Notes: generated by a model not told the origin, from the letters alone. Counted from the stretch's first letter, positions 37,332 through 46,701 are shown. The stretch: DNA of 64,000 nt from a bacterium HR17 (GCA_002898575.1 BEHT01000004.1:36067-100066), one strand, 5' to 3'. A program made the numbers and translations.

Positions 37332-39011
37332 ATGGTGACGCAAAGCAGACCGTGGCTGGCGAAGTATCCCCCCGATATCCCGCCATCCCTCACCTACCCG
37401 ACCCGACCGTTAGACAGCCTGCTGCGCGACACAGCCGCCAAGTTCCCCGACGCGACTGCGACGATTTTCTTCGGCGCCAGACTGACTTACCGCGAGTTGA
37501 ACGACGCCGCCGACGCTTTTGCGGGCGCGTTGGCGAGGTTGGGCGTTCAAAAAGACGACCGCGTGGCATTGCTAATGCCCAACATGCCCCCGTTCGTCAT
37601 CGCCTACTACGGCACCGTGCGTCTTGGCGCCATCGTCGTTCAACTCAACCCGTTGCTGACGACCCACGAGTTGCGGGCGGAATTGCAAGACAGCGGCGCA
37701 ACAGTCTTGGTCGCCGCTGAACCCGTGCTGGACAAAGCCGCCGAAGCGGTCAAGGACACAGCGGTGCGCCATTTGCTTGTCACATCGTTGGCAGCGTATG
37801 TGCCGTTGCTGATGCGCCCCTTTGTCAAACTGAAAACGCGCCCACAAGGCGAAGTCCGCATCCCAACGGGCGTGCAACCCCATGACTTGGAAGCCCTGTT
37901 GCGCACCGGGTCGCGCCCGCCCCGCGTGGACTTTGACCCCAAAGAACAAGTCGCCGTCTTCCAATACACGGGCGGGACGACGGGGCTGCCGAAAGCGGCG
38001 ATGCTGACGCACTTCAATCTGCTCGCTAATGCCCACCAGATTGCGGCGTGGGTTGCGCGGTTGAAAGACGGCGAAGAGGTGTTTTTGTGCATCTTGCCGT
38101 TCTTCCATTCCTACGGCATGACCGTCGGGATGAACTTGGCGATTTTGAAGGCAGGCGTGATGGTCTTGCTACCTCGCTTTGACCCGACGGAGGCGGCGAA
38201 AGCCATCGCCCAACATAAAGTCACGCTGTTTCCTGGCGTGCCCAGTCTATATGCTGCTGTCGCCCACTCCGCCGAACGCCAGCACATTGACATCTCGTCG
38301 GTCAAGGTCTGCGTGTCGGGCGGTGCCCCCCTGCCGTTAGAAGTCCACGAGCGGTTCGTCAAAGCGACGGGGGCAAAACTCGTAGAAGGTTACGGCTTGT
38401 CGGAAGCGTCGCCCGTAACCCACTGCAACCCGATTTGGGACGGGGAAAACCGCATCGGCACTATCGGGCTGCCGTTGCCCGACACCGACTGCAAAATCGT
38501 GGATGTGGAAACGGGCGAACGAACCTTACCCCCGAATGAAGCAGGCGAGTTGGTCATCAAAGGTCCGCAAGTCATGAAGGGCTACTGGAACCGCCCCGAC
38601 GAAACAGCGCAAACGCTGCGAGACGGCTGGCTCTACACCGGCGACATCGCTACGATGGACCCTGAGGGATACTTCCGCATCGTAGACCGCAAAAAGGATT
38701 TGGTCATCGTCGGTGGGTTCAATGTCTACCCACGCGAAGTAGAAGAAGTCCTCTATCAGCACCCGAAAGTGCTGGAAGCCGCTGTCGTCGGCGTCACGCA
38801 TCCTGTGCGGGGCGAAACGGTCAAAGCCTTCGTCGTCCTCAAGGAAGGCGTAACGGCGACGGAAGCGGAACTTATCGCCTTCTGCCGCGACCACCTCGCC
38901 AGTTACAAAGTGCCCCGCGAAATAGAGTTTGTCAAAGAGTTGCCCAAATCCGCCGTCGGCAAAGTGCTCCGCCGCGAACTCCGTCGCAAGGGTGAAAAAC
39001 CGTCCGCCTGA
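37332..39011 (+). CDS. fadD: Long-chain fatty-acid-CoA ligase
   Basis: The 559-residue AMP-forming ligase activates a carboxylate with ATP and CoA. Motifs seen: the P-loop-like YTGGTTGLPKAAMLTH, the A5 motif VEGYGLSEASPVTH, YTGDIATMDPEGYFRIVDR, the DLVIVGGFNVYPREVEE hinge and the catalytic lysine near the end (LPKSAVGKVLRRELR). The layout is a medium/long-chain type. It sits 97 bases after the enolase-family gene and 22 bases before a HAD hydrolase. The chain length of the substrate is not readable from sequence. Confidence 0.88.
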   Translation: MVTQSRPWLAKYPPDIPPSLTYPTRPLDSLLRDTAAKFPDATATIFFGARLTYRELNDAADAFAGALARLGVQKDDRVALLMPNMPPFVIAYYGTVRLGAIVVQLNPLLTTHELRAELQDSGATVLVAAEPVLDKAAEAVKDTAVRHLLVTSLAAYVPLLMRPFVKLKTRPQGEVRIPTGVQPHDLEALLRTGSRPPRVDFDPKEQVAVFQYTGGTTGLPKAAMLTHFNLLANAHQIAAWVARLKDGEEVFLCILPFFHSYGMTVGMNLAILKAGVMVLLPRFDPTEAAKAIAQHKVTLFPGVPSLYAAVAHSAERQHIDISSVKVCVSGGAPLPLEVHERFVKATGAKLVEGYGLSEASPVTHCNPIWDGENRIGTIGLPLPDTDCKIVDVETGERTLPPNEAGELVIKGPQVMKGYWNRPDETAQTLRDGWLYTGDIATMDPEGYFRIVDRKKDLVIVGGFNVYPREVEEVLYQHPKVLEAAVVGVTHPVRGETVKAFVVLKEGVTATEAELIAFCRDHLASYKVPREIEFVKELPKSAVGKVLRRELRRKGEKPSA

Positions 39012-39033
39012 AAAGTAGCCCGTCAAAGGGGCG

Positions 39034-39744
39034 ATGTCACCGATGCCTGCCATCCGCCTCGTCCTGCTGGATGCAGGCGGAACGCTGACGGTCGGCGTTC
39101 CGCCCCGCGAAGAGCGGTTGCGGCGTGCCTGTGAACACTTCGGGTTGGCGCCCGTTCCCGATTTCGCTACGGCGCGGGAAGGCTTACGGGCTGTTGAGCG
39201 CTTCTTCATCGCCGCCGCGCAGGAAGGGCAGATGCTGGACCGCGAAACGGTGCGGGAAGCGGTGCAGACGATGCTGCGGGCAATGGGCGTCTTCGGAAAA
39301 CTGGACGACCCTGCGCTGCTGTGGGATTTCGTGGAGACGCAATACGAGACCGAAACTTTGATGGATGGTGCCGTAGAAACGCTCACCGTTTTGCGCCGTC
39401 AGGGCTACCGCCTCGCCATCGCGTCCAATGCCCCGCCGACTTACACACAACGGCTGAACGCGTTGGGGCTCACCGACCTTGTGGACGCTATTTTCCTGTC
39501 CGATGTCGTCGGTTACGCCAAACCTGACCCACGATTTTTCCGGTTCATCTTGGAGCAGATGGAAGTTGTCCCTGATGAAACCGTGCATGTCGGCAACTCC
39601 TTTTGGCACGATGTCATCGGGGCGCAACGGGCGGGCATCGTGCCCGTGTTCTTTGACTGGCGTGAAGTGTTGCCTGATTGTCCCTGTCCCCGCATCACCG
39701 CCCTCGCGCAACTGCCTTCGCTCCTCGTTACCTTAGCGCCTTGA
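39034..39744 (+). CDS. HAD-superfamily hydrolase
   Basis: The 236-residue HAD phosphatase-type protein has the nucleophile motif LVLLDAGGTLTVG; this strand has Asp-Ala-Gly-Gly-Thr rather than the usual DxDxT, as in many HAD variants. Later motifs are AIASNAPPTYTQRL, the lysine motif VVGYAKPDPRFF and the acidic motif HVGNSFWHDVIGA. The helical cap is between motifs 1 and 2. A small-molecule phosphatase is likely; dehalogenase is possible. It starts 22 bases after fadD. Confidence 0.8.
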   Translation: MSPMPAIRLVLLDAGGTLTVGVPPREERLRRACEHFGLAPVPDFATAREGLRAVERFFIAAAQEGQMLDRETVREAVQTMLRAMGVFGKLDDPALLWDFVETQYETETLMDGAVETLTVLRRQGYRLAIASNAPPTYTQRLNALGLTDLVDAIFLSDVVGYAKPDPRFFRFILEQMEVVPDETVHVGNSFWHDVIGAQRAGIVPVFFDWREVLPDCPCPRITALAQLPSLLVTLAP

Positions 39745-39750
39745 TGAGCG

Positions 39751-39774
39751 GCGCAAACGCTCTAGCGCTTGCGC
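39751..39774. terminator. Hairpin between convergent genes
   Basis: An 11-bp imperfect stem (GCGCAAACGCT / AGCGCTTGCGC, one mismatch) with a two-base loop lies exactly between the convergent HAD and alpha-toroid genes. No T run follows on either strand, so termination is likely but not certain. Confidence 0.45.
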
Positions 39775-39778
39775 ATCG

Positions 39779-40843
39779 TTACCTCTCGGGGCACGGTGAA
39801 GCCCACTGCCCGCAGCGCAACAGCGTCAACAGCGCACAAATCGTGGATTCAGCGCCGCAATTTTCATTGGCGCCGTGCGGCTCCAAGCCATCGTGGCATG
39901 CCCCCGTCGCGGGGTCGTAGAGGGTTGCCCCGACAAGGTTGCGTCCAAAGAACCACTCCACGCTGGCGTTAGCCATCATCTGAAACGCTTCATCGCCCGT
40001 GATGCGCCACGCCGTCCCGTTTGCCCAACTTAACCACATGGCGTCAACGGGTTGCTGCGCGAATTCTGCCTTCACCCCGCCCTTGCGATACCACCCTCGG
40101 TTGCCGACCAAACTCACGCAATTGCGCTCGTCGTCCCAACAGACCGCGTTCAAAAACTGGAGCGCCTCCAACCCGATGACGAAGTAACGCCGTCTACCTG
40201 TCAGCAAATACGCCCGCAACAACCCGTCGCACAAGACACCGTTGGAGTAAGTCATCGTATCTTCAAACCAGCGCCAATTGCGGTCAGCGTGCGCGTTGTA
40301 ATGCACACACAAATCGTCCGCCAATTGCCGCACCAAACCTGACAGGGACGGACACCTTACGCCCAACCCTTTTGCCGCTTCAAAAATGCCGACGAGCGCG
40401 TAAGCCTTGGGGCGCAAATGGCGCAACCGCGCTGCGTTGGGCAGGCTCCGCTCCCACATCGCCAAAGCCGCCTTCTTCATCGGTTCAGGCAGCCCACTGT
40501 TGAGCACTGTCCCCAACGCCCACAAACTTCGCCCGAAACAATCCTCGCTACCGATGTCGTCAAGGAAGTGGCGGTCGTAGCCGATTAGGTTGTGAAACCA
40601 ACCGTCGTCGCGTTGCGCGTAGCGCAAAAAGGCAAGGTAACGCTGCGCCAGTTCCAATGACCCTTCATCACCCGTCAACGAATAGTGCAGCGCCGCGACG
40701 ATCAGCGCCCGTGCGTTGTCGTCGGTCGTGTAACCCGACTTGGGATCGGGCAAACCGAAGAGAGTAAACTGCAAAACCCCTGTGTCATCACTGATTGCCC
40801 GTAAGTGGCTCAAGTTGATTTGGGCTATGTCAACTGCCGTCAT
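39779..40843 (-). CDS. Alpha/alpha-toroid carbohydrate-active-like protein
   Basis: About 354 residues rich in Trp, Tyr and Asp, with helix-pair repeats such as GYTTDDNARALIVAALHYSL, DDGWFHNLIGYDRHF and QPVDAMWLSWANGTAWRITGD. The pattern is that of six-hairpin glycosidase-like toroids, and similar proteins often sit next to family-4 glycosyltransferases. Here the GT gene is immediately upstream. A hydrolase or a glycosyltransferase-associated accessory role is possible; catalytic residues could not be assigned. The ATG at 40843 follows GTGAAAGGGCG. Confidence 0.6.
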   Translation of the reverse strand: MTAVDIAQINLSHLRAISDDTGVLQFTLFGLPDPKSGYTTDDNARALIVAALHYSLTGDEGSLELAQRYLAFLRYAQRDDGWFHNLIGYDRHFLDDIGSEDCFGRSLWALGTVLNSGLPEPMKKAALAMWERSLPNAARLRHLRPKAYALVGIFEAAKGLGVRCPSLSGLVRQLADDLCVHYNAHADRNWRWFEDTMTYSNGVLCDGLLRAYLLTGRRRYFVIGLEALQFLNAVCWDDERNCVSLVGNRGWYRKGGVKAEFAQQPVDAMWLSWANGTAWRITGDEAFQMMANASVEWFFGRNLVGATLYDPATGACHDGLEPHGANENCGAESTICALLTLLRCGQWASPCPER

Positions 40844-40966
40844 CGCCCTTTCACCACCTTGTGTTTTGCGGGTGGACAAGTCCGCCCGCTCCCACGGTGA
40901 CCTGTCCCTTGACCTACACATTGATGGCAGAAAACGGCTGGGGCGCACTAGGGCGCCCCAACCCTT

Positions 40967-42244
40967 TTACAACGCTTTTGCGGTTTCAGCCAGCGCCAAC
41001 GGCGCTTTCGTCGTTCGCTTCAGCAAAGGCGTGGCAAAGAACGCCCAAGGGCGGCGATGTTCTTGAGCGACAGCGACGAACAGTTCGGCATACCTTTTGC
41101 CCACCGCTGACCAAGTCATCTGGCGCCCGAAGGCGTAAGCCCGTCGCTCCATCTCCGCCCGCAATGACGGGTTGTTCAGCAACAGCATCAGCGCATCGGC
41201 GATGGACTGTGCATCGCGGAAGTTGACCAGAATCCCTCGCCCCTCGGCACATAGCGCTTGCGCATACAAGTAGGGCGTGGAAACGATGACCTTGCCAGAT
41301 GCCATCGCATACGCCAGCGTCCCGCTGACGATCTGGTTCGGGTTCAGGTAAGGCGTCAGGTAAATATCCGTCGCCTGCAAGTAGCGGATAAGTTCTGCCT
41401 TCGTCAGGTAGCGATTGACGAACTGCACATGCCGCTCTAAACCCAACTCCCTCACGAGCGCCTCCAACTCCTCGCGGTAACTTTCGCCTTCATGGCGACG
41501 GACATTCGGGTGCGTTTCGCCCAAAATCAGGTAAAGCACATCGGGATGCTTTTCAACGACTGGCGGCAACGCCTGGATGGCATACTCCAGCCCCTTGCCG
41601 CGGCTGAGAAGTCCGAAAGTGCTGATAACGAAGCGCCCCATCAACCCTAATTCCCGCTTCGCTTCCTCGCGCCCATCAAAGGGCACATCAGGCGCTCCGT
41701 GATGGATGAGCACCACCTTGCGGGTGTTGACACCGTAATCGTTCACCAACAACTCGAATGCCATCGGGTTCATCACAACGACCCGTGCCGAACGGGCAAT
41801 CAGATGGCGCGTGATTTCTCGGAGGTTCGGGTGCGGGGCGGGCATAATGGTGTGCAATGTCGTGACCAACGGTTTGCGGAGCAAATCTGCCGTCACGCAA
41901 ATGAACTCGCCATCGCGACCGCCAAAGATGCCAAACTCGTGTTGCAAGTTCACGACAGCGACGGGCATCTCGTTGAAAAAAGTCGCCATCCGAACATGGT
42001 CGCCGTAACTGGTTTCACGAGCAAAAAAGCGAACTGGATATCGGTATCGGCTCAAATCTTCTTCGGGTTTAACCATCGCAGCGACATAAGGTTCACCGAC
42101 GAAGGGATACGCATGGACGGATTTAACGACATCGGCTGTGAAAGTGGCGATACCGCATTCTCGCGGGACATATGTGCCGATGTATCCGACATTGGGAGCG
42201 ACACGCGTCGCCGCTGCCTCTCGCTTGGCATTCCCGACGACCAT
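40967..42244 (-). CDS. Family 4 glycosyltransferase
   Basis: The 425-residue GT-B enzyme begins with GYIGTYVPRECGIATFTADVV and has the C-terminal Rossmann domain with FVISTFGLLSRGKGLEYAIQ (nucleotide-sugar-binding strand) and the retaining-GT motif region YLTPYLNPNQIVSGTLAYAMASGK. It should transfer a sugar from a nucleotide-sugar donor to a glycan or lipid. The cluster context (phosphomannomutase, sugar nucleotidyltransferase, cupin isomerase) makes GDP-mannose or a related donor likely. The ATG at 42244 is preferred because GGAGGTGATCGCA precedes it. Confidence 0.85.
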   Translation of the reverse strand: MVVGNAKREAAATRVAPNVGYIGTYVPRECGIATFTADVVKSVHAYPFVGEPYVAAMVKPEEDLSRYRYPVRFFARETSYGDHVRMATFFNEMPVAVVNLQHEFGIFGGRDGEFICVTADLLRKPLVTTLHTIMPAPHPNLREITRHLIARSARVVVMNPMAFELLVNDYGVNTRKVVLIHHGAPDVPFDGREEAKRELGLMGRFVISTFGLLSRGKGLEYAIQALPPVVEKHPDVLYLILGETHPNVRRHEGESYREELEALVRELGLERHVQFVNRYLTKAELIRYLQATDIYLTPYLNPNQIVSGTLAYAMASGKVIVSTPYLYAQALCAEGRGILVNFRDAQSIADALMLLLNNPSLRAEMERRAYAFGRQMTWSAVGKRYAELFVAVAQEHRRPWAFFATPLLKRTTKAPLALAETAKAL

Positions 42245-42323
42245 TGCGATCACCTCCGTCCGACAGGTTTCACTCCAAAACCCCGCCGCACTTCGGCGAC
42301 CGCCTGAAGCCCATTCCTTGTCG

Positions 42324-43379
42324 TCACGCTGCAACGCCCGCCGTGATTCGCTCGCCACAGCCGTAAGCGCGGTCAGGTTCAACGACAGCGTCGTTCTCTA
42401 CTTCGCACTGCGCCCCTAAAATGCAGCGCACGACGATGGCCCCTTTGCCAATGACACATTCATCCCACAGCACCGCCTCACGCACCTGCGCGCCACGCTT
42501 GACTATAACGCGATGACCCAGCACTGCAAAGGGGCCCACCGTCGCCCCATCCTCGACGATGCACCCGTCGCCCAACAAAACAGGCGGACGCACTGTTGCT
42601 GTCGGGGCAATCTGAACGCCCTCACCGATCCACACGCCTCCCTGCACTTCCCTGCCCCGCACGGGCAAGGGCACTTTACCGCTCAGGACATCAAAGTTGG
42701 CTTGTAGGTAATGCTCCACCTTGCCGATGTCCAGCCAATAGTCGTTTAGGAATGCGACGGCGTAAAAGGGTGCTCCCATCTTCAGTAACTTTGGGTAAAG
42801 CCCTCGCTCCACCGAGTAGGGTTGCCCCGCTGGAATGTGCTGAAGCACCTCCCGTTCGTAAAGGTAAATGCCGGCGTTGATCAAGTTGCTGGGGGCTGTC
42901 TCTTTTGGCGGCTTTTCAACGAACGCTTGCACGCGCCCGTCGTTGTCCGTCACGACGACGCCGTAGCGACTGGGGTCATCCACCGCTGTCAGTGCAATCG
43001 TCACCAAAGCGTCTTTTTGCTCGTGCGCCCGCAACATTTCGCGTAGCGGGATGGTGGTCAGCACATCGCCGTTGAAGACGAAAAAGCGGTCGCCTAACAA
43101 CGGCTCAGCATTTTTGATAGCGCCCCCTGTATCTAACGGTTGCTCTTCCACAACGAACTCATACTTGGCTTTGCCGTTGCGTTTGGCGAGGTGATTGGCG
43201 ATAGGGTCGGGCAAATAACCCATCGCGAAGACGATGTGCGTGATTCCGTTGGCTTCAAGGTAATCAACGAACCGCTCAATGAACGGGACATTGGCAATAG
43301 GCACCATCGCCTTTGGGACATGGTAAGTGAGCGGACGCAACCGCGTCCCGAACCCGCCAACCAACACCAACGCCTGCAT
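42324..43379 (-). CDS. Sugar nucleotidyltransferase with left-handed beta-helix tail
   Basis: The 351-residue protein has the nucleotidyltransferase signature VLVGGFGTRLRPLTYHVPKAM and a DVLTTIP metal-binding region, followed by C-terminal hexapeptide repeats (GDGCIVEDGATVGPFAVLGH and others). The family makes GDP-mannose, UDP-glucose or dTDP-glucose from a sugar-1-phosphate. The neighbouring phosphomannomutase and mannose-6-phosphate-isomerase-like cupin point to mannose-1-phosphate guanylyltransferase, which is an inference. GGGAGGTGA lies just ahead of the ATG at 43379. Confidence 0.85.
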   Translation of the reverse strand: MQALVLVGGFGTRLRPLTYHVPKAMVPIANVPFIERFVDYLEANGITHIVFAMGYLPDPIANHLAKRNGKAKYEFVVEEQPLDTGGAIKNAEPLLGDRFFVFNGDVLTTIPLREMLRAHEQKDALVTIALTAVDDPSRYGVVVTDNDGRVQAFVEKPPKETAPSNLINAGIYLYEREVLQHIPAGQPYSVERGLYPKLLKMGAPFYAVAFLNDYWLDIGKVEHYLQANFDVLSGKVPLPVRGREVQGGVWIGEGVQIAPTATVRPPVLLGDGCIVEDGATVGPFAVLGHRVIVKRGAQVREAVLWDECVIGKGAIVVRCILGAQCEVENDAVVEPDRAYGCGERITAGVAA

Positions 43380-43489
43380 TATCGCCATCACCTCCCTCTT
43401 TCACGGGTTCTCTCGCGACATTTCCCCTTGACTTAGCGTGTCTTCGGTCATCTCGCCTTTGATTTTGCGGACAGGGCTAACGCATGTCC

Positions 43490-43891
43490 CTACGAAATGC
43501 GCCCGTACTTGTCCTCGTATCGGATGATGTCGTCCTCGTCAAAGTAGCCGAAGGAAATTTCCAGCACGCGGTAAGTTTTGTCTTCCCCGATGAGCCGATG
43601 CTTTGCCCCTTGCGGGATGAAAACCATCTCCATCGGCTGGGGGCGCAGGATGCGCCCCTCAATTTCCACACATGCCCCATCGTCTAACGCCACCCACAAC
43701 TCGCTACGGTGGCGGTGCGACTGCAAACTCGTCTGCTCGCCCGCTTTGACCTCAAGGATTTTCACCGTCACCGGTTCGTTGAGCACATATTGAATGAACC
43801 GACCCCAAGGTTTCTCAACGGTAAGCGGTTCCGGCGGTTCCTTGCGCGGCTCGGGATAAGTCGCTCTCATTTTTTGCTTCGCTTCCGCCAT
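43490..43891 (-). CDS. Mannose-6-phosphate isomerase-like cupin
   Basis: The 133-residue protein has a phosphomannose-isomerase type II cupin: EKPWGRFIQYVLNE, the metal-binding QTSLQSHRHRSELWVAL (His, His, Glu pattern), FIPQGAKHRLIG with the second-strand His, and RVLEISFGYFDEDDIIR. In bifunctional enzymes this domain follows a mannose-1-phosphate guanylyltransferase; here the two halves are separate genes on the same strand, about 110 bases apart. It likely interconverts fructose-6-P and mannose-6-P. Confidence 0.82.
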   Translation of the reverse strand: MAEAKQKMRATYPEPRKEPPEPLTVEKPWGRFIQYVLNEPVTVKILEVKAGEQTSLQSHRHRSELWVALDDGACVEIEGRILRPQPMEMVFIPQGAKHRLIGEDKTYRVLEISFGYFDEDDIIRYEDKYGRIS

Positions 43892-44106
43892 CTTCCGTCA
43901 CCTCCGCTGACTTTTTCAGGAAGTCAGCAAATCGGCAATTGGGCAGGTCAGACAATTTTTTCTATGCCTTTGCCGCCGTTGGCGTTGAAGCTTGTTGGGA
44001 TGACAGACGCTTGACTGCCCTTGAGTTTTACAGTGTCCGAATTAACCGATACGACATCTCTCCACTTCGTTCATCCGCCTGCTGAACTTCCCATTTACCA
44101 AAGCCC

Positions 44107-45498
44107 TCATGCAGCCTTCAGCCATTCGTCCAGATACACTTCAGGGTACGGCTTCAGCGCCTCTGTGACGAGGCGGTGCAACTGTTTCAGCGCTTCAGGC
44201 GTTTTCCCCTCCGCGCGCAAAATTAAGGCAGGTTCAGTGTTAGAAGCGCGAACGAGCGCCCAACCCTCATCAGTGACGACTCGGGCACCGTCCACATCAA
44301 TGACCTTGTAACCGTTTTGCTTGAAGTGTTCAACGACTTTTGCGACGACATCAAACTTGACATTATCGTCGCAATGGACGCGAACTTCGGGGGTAGCGAA
44401 GTAGCGCGGAACATCAGCGAGCAACGCTGAAAGCGGTTTGTCGGTGTGCGATAAGATGCGCAGCAAACGGCACGCGGCGTAAAGGGCGTCGTCGTAGCCG
44501 AAATACTCATCAGCGAAAAACAAGTGCCCGCTCATCTCACCCGCCAGCAACGCGCCCTCCTCGTGCATTTTGGCTTTGATGAACGAATGCCCCGTTCGCC
44601 ACAAAATCGGTATGCCCCCATGTTTAGCGACATCTTCAAGGACGGCTTGCGAACATTTGACCTCCACGATGATTTTTGCCTGCGGATGTTTTTGCAACAC
44701 TTCACGGCTGAACAAAATCATCAGTTGGTCGCCCCAAAGGATGTTGCCCCGATCATCGATGACGCCCAAGCGGTCGCCATCGCCGTCAAACCCCAACCCG
44801 ACATCTGCACCCACTTCCTGCACCTTCGCGATCAGATCCCGCAAGTTTTCGGGTTTAACAGGATCAGGCAAGTGATGCGGGAAGTTTGGGTCAGACTCAC
44901 AATAGAGTTCAACGACTTCGCAACCGAGTGCTCGCAACAGTTTAGGCGCAAAATGGCTCGCCGTCCCGTTGCCACAATCCACGACAACCCTCAACTTACT
45001 CTCACCCAACTTGATACGCTCTGTCACCCATGCAAGGTAATCGCTAAAGGCGTCTCGTTGAGTGACCACACCGCTTCCTCGCTCAAAATCTTCGGCTTCA
45101 ATCATTTGGCGCAACTGCTGAATTTGCTCGCCGAACAAAGTTCCGTGCCCCCAAACCAACTTGAAGCCATTGTATTGTGGCGGGTTGTGGCTCGCTGTCA
45201 CCATCACGCCACCATCAATGCGCCAATAGCGGCAGGCGAAGTAAAGCAGCGGCGTCACGACTTCACCGATGTCCACGACATCGCAACCCGATGCGCTCAC
45301 ACCCTCAACGACGGCTGCGTGCAACTCAGGCGAACTTTTGCGGTTATCGTGCCCGACGACGACCTGCGTGATGCCGTTGCGCCGACACAATGTCCCGTAG
45401 GCGCGACCGATGAGATGGGCGACAGATGGCGTCAAATCTTCCCCTGCAATGCCGCGAATGTCGTATTGCCGAAAGATGAGCGGGTTGACCTTCGCCAC
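44107..45498 (-). CDS. Phosphomannomutase/phosphoglucomutase
   Basis: The 463-residue enzyme isomerises hexose 6- and 1-phosphates. The phosphoserine is Ser103 in VMVTASHNPPQYNG, the metal loop is GFDGDGDRLGVID and the sugar-binding loop GEMSGHLFF is present. The start begins AKVNPLIFRQYDIRG, typical of ManB/AlgC-type enzymes. The GTG at 45498 follows GGAGGTGA; an ATG 21 codons upstream is less likely. A strong promoter lies about 120 bases upstream. With the cupin and nucleotidyltransferase it completes a route from fructose-6-P to a nucleotide-mannose. Confidence 0.9.
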   Translation of the reverse strand: MAKVNPLIFRQYDIRGIAGEDLTPSVAHLIGRAYGTLCRRNGITQVVVGHDNRKSSPELHAAVVEGVSASGCDVVDIGEVVTPLLYFACRYWRIDGGVMVTASHNPPQYNGFKLVWGHGTLFGEQIQQLRQMIEAEDFERGSGVVTQRDAFSDYLAWVTERIKLGESKLRVVVDCGNGTASHFAPKLLRALGCEVVELYCESDPNFPHHLPDPVKPENLRDLIAKVQEVGADVGLGFDGDGDRLGVIDDRGNILWGDQLMILFSREVLQKHPQAKIIVEVKCSQAVLEDVAKHGGIPILWRTGHSFIKAKMHEEGALLAGEMSGHLFFADEYFGYDDALYAACRLLRILSHTDKPLSALLADVPRYFATPEVRVHCDDNVKFDVVAKVVEHFKQNGYKVIDVDGARVVTDEGWALVRASNTEPALILRAEGKTPEALKQLHRLVTEALKPYPEVYLDEWLKAA

Positions 45499-45618
45499 CT
45501 TCGTTTCACCTCCCGCACAGGCGAAAAGAGTTCGGTAACATCGTTCACCTTTAGCAAACAAAAACAGGCGCGGAGCACAGGAAGTGTGAATTGCCGATGT
45601 CGCCTCGTGGCGCTTTTA

Positions 45619-45647
45619 ATGATAGCGCAACAACTGCTGACCGTCAA
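45619..45647 (-). promoter_or_regulatory. Sigma70-type promoter for the sugar-nucleotide cluster
   Basis: On the minus strand TTGACG (45647-45642) and TATCAT (45624-45619) are separated by exactly 17 bases. Each differs from consensus by one base (TTGACA, TATAAT). Transcription would start near 45612 and give a 5' leader of about 110 bases before the phosphomannomutase. Confidence 0.6.
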
Positions 45648-45702
45648 TACTTCCCAAAAAATTTTTTGCTGACGCATCGGACAATTAAAAGGAGTGAGTA
45701 AC

Positions 45703-45852
45703 ATGAGCCGCGCGGTCGCTGACCGTCAATTGCCGTTAACGGCAGTTTGCGTTTTCAATCAAGACAACAACACCTCCTCCGCAGCCAGCGACGAACGCCT
45801 CAGACGCTCTCCGCAACTTGAGGGGCACTTTCGGGCGAACCTGAAGATATAG
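45703..45852 (+). CDS. Possible small protein, unknown
   Basis: A 49-residue open frame starts at ATG 45703 with AAAAGGAGTGAGTAAC in front, one of the best ribosome sites in the area. The product (MSRAVADRQLPLTAVCVFNQ and onward, ending HFRANLKI) is not hydrophobic and matches no known family by eye. A perfect 14-bp palindrome (45731-45744) is inside. It could instead be a leader peptide or chance. The rest of the region 45499-45994 shows no other gene. Confidence 0.35.
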   Translation: MSRAVADRQLPLTAVCVFNQDNNTSSAASDERLRRSPQLEGHFRANLKI

Positions 45853-45994
45853 AAATCGCAAACTAAGTGCGCGACCGCTGTGACAAACGACCACTATTGA
45901 CAACAGTGCCGCCCAACTGGCATCGGGGAGCAAGTGCGGAAAAATCTATCGTCGCAGTTCAATGTGCTGAAAACTTTGAATGGAGGTGCACCGT

Positions 45995-46546
45995 GTGACG
46001 CGAGATGAAGCGTGGCAGTTGGTTTGCGAATGGATTCAGAACGAGAACCTGCGCAAACACTTGCTAGCGGTAGAAGCCGCGATGCGCTTTTATGCCCGTC
46101 AATTCGGTGAAGACGAAGAGCGGTGGGGCTTGGTCGGGTTGCTCCACGACTTGGATTATGAGCGCTGTCCTGAACCGCCCGAACATCCCCAGAGAGGTGC
46201 CCAATTCCTGCGCGAAAAAGGCTTGCCCGATGACATGGTGCGCGCAATTTTGGCGCACGCTGACTGGACAGGTGTCCCACGCGACACCCTGATGGCAAAA
46301 GCCCTATTTGCGTGCGATGAACTGACGGGGTTTATCGTGGCGTGTGCACTGGTCATGCCCAACAAAAAACTGAGCGAGGTCAGGGTGGACACTGTGCTGC
46401 GCAAGATGAAGGATAAGTCCTTCGCCCGCAAAGTCAGCCGTGAAGACATCGCTCGTGGCGCTGAAGAACTGGGCATCCCCCTTGAAGCGCATATCGCCAA
46501 TGTGCTCGCCGCCTTAGCCGCTATCGCCGACCAATTAGGGCTGTAA
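45995..46546 (+). CDS. HD-superfamily hydrolase
   Basis: The 183-residue helical protein has an HD-domain metal centre: His in RKHLLAVEAAM, HD in LLHDLDYE, His in ILAHADWT and Asp in CDELTGF. Small stand-alone HD proteins of this type are phosphohydrolases on nucleotides or related substrates; the substrate is unknown. The GTG start at 45995 is preferred because GGAGG lies eight bases before it; the ATG 15 bases earlier would place the ribosome site inside the gene. Confidence 0.78.
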   Translation: MTRDEAWQLVCEWIQNENLRKHLLAVEAAMRFYARQFGEDEERWGLVGLLHDLDYERCPEPPEHPQRGAQFLREKGLPDDMVRAILAHADWTGVPRDTLMAKALFACDELTGFIVACALVMPNKKLSEVRVDTVLRKMKDKSFARKVSREDIARGAEELGIPLEAHIANVLAALAAIADQLGL

Positions 46547-46701
46547 CCGACCGCCATTTCAGGGGGATGCGCCCGCAAAAGTGGTTGAGGGAACCGACGC
46601 AATGGAGCCACCGCTGAGACTAACGCGTTTCTCCAGAGCATCGTCAAGGCTTTCTCCCGCAGGGGTGTCGCCGAGTTCGGTAAAAGTCTCCAATAGCGAT
46701 G

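Noticed and set aside
39779..40843. Specific glycosidase family assignment for the toroid protein
   Set aside because: Helix-pair pattern is visible but the catalytic acid pair could not be placed.
44524..45672. A 382-codon open frame on the plus strand
   Set aside because: It mirrors the phosphomannomutase on the other strand and has no ribosome site or motif.
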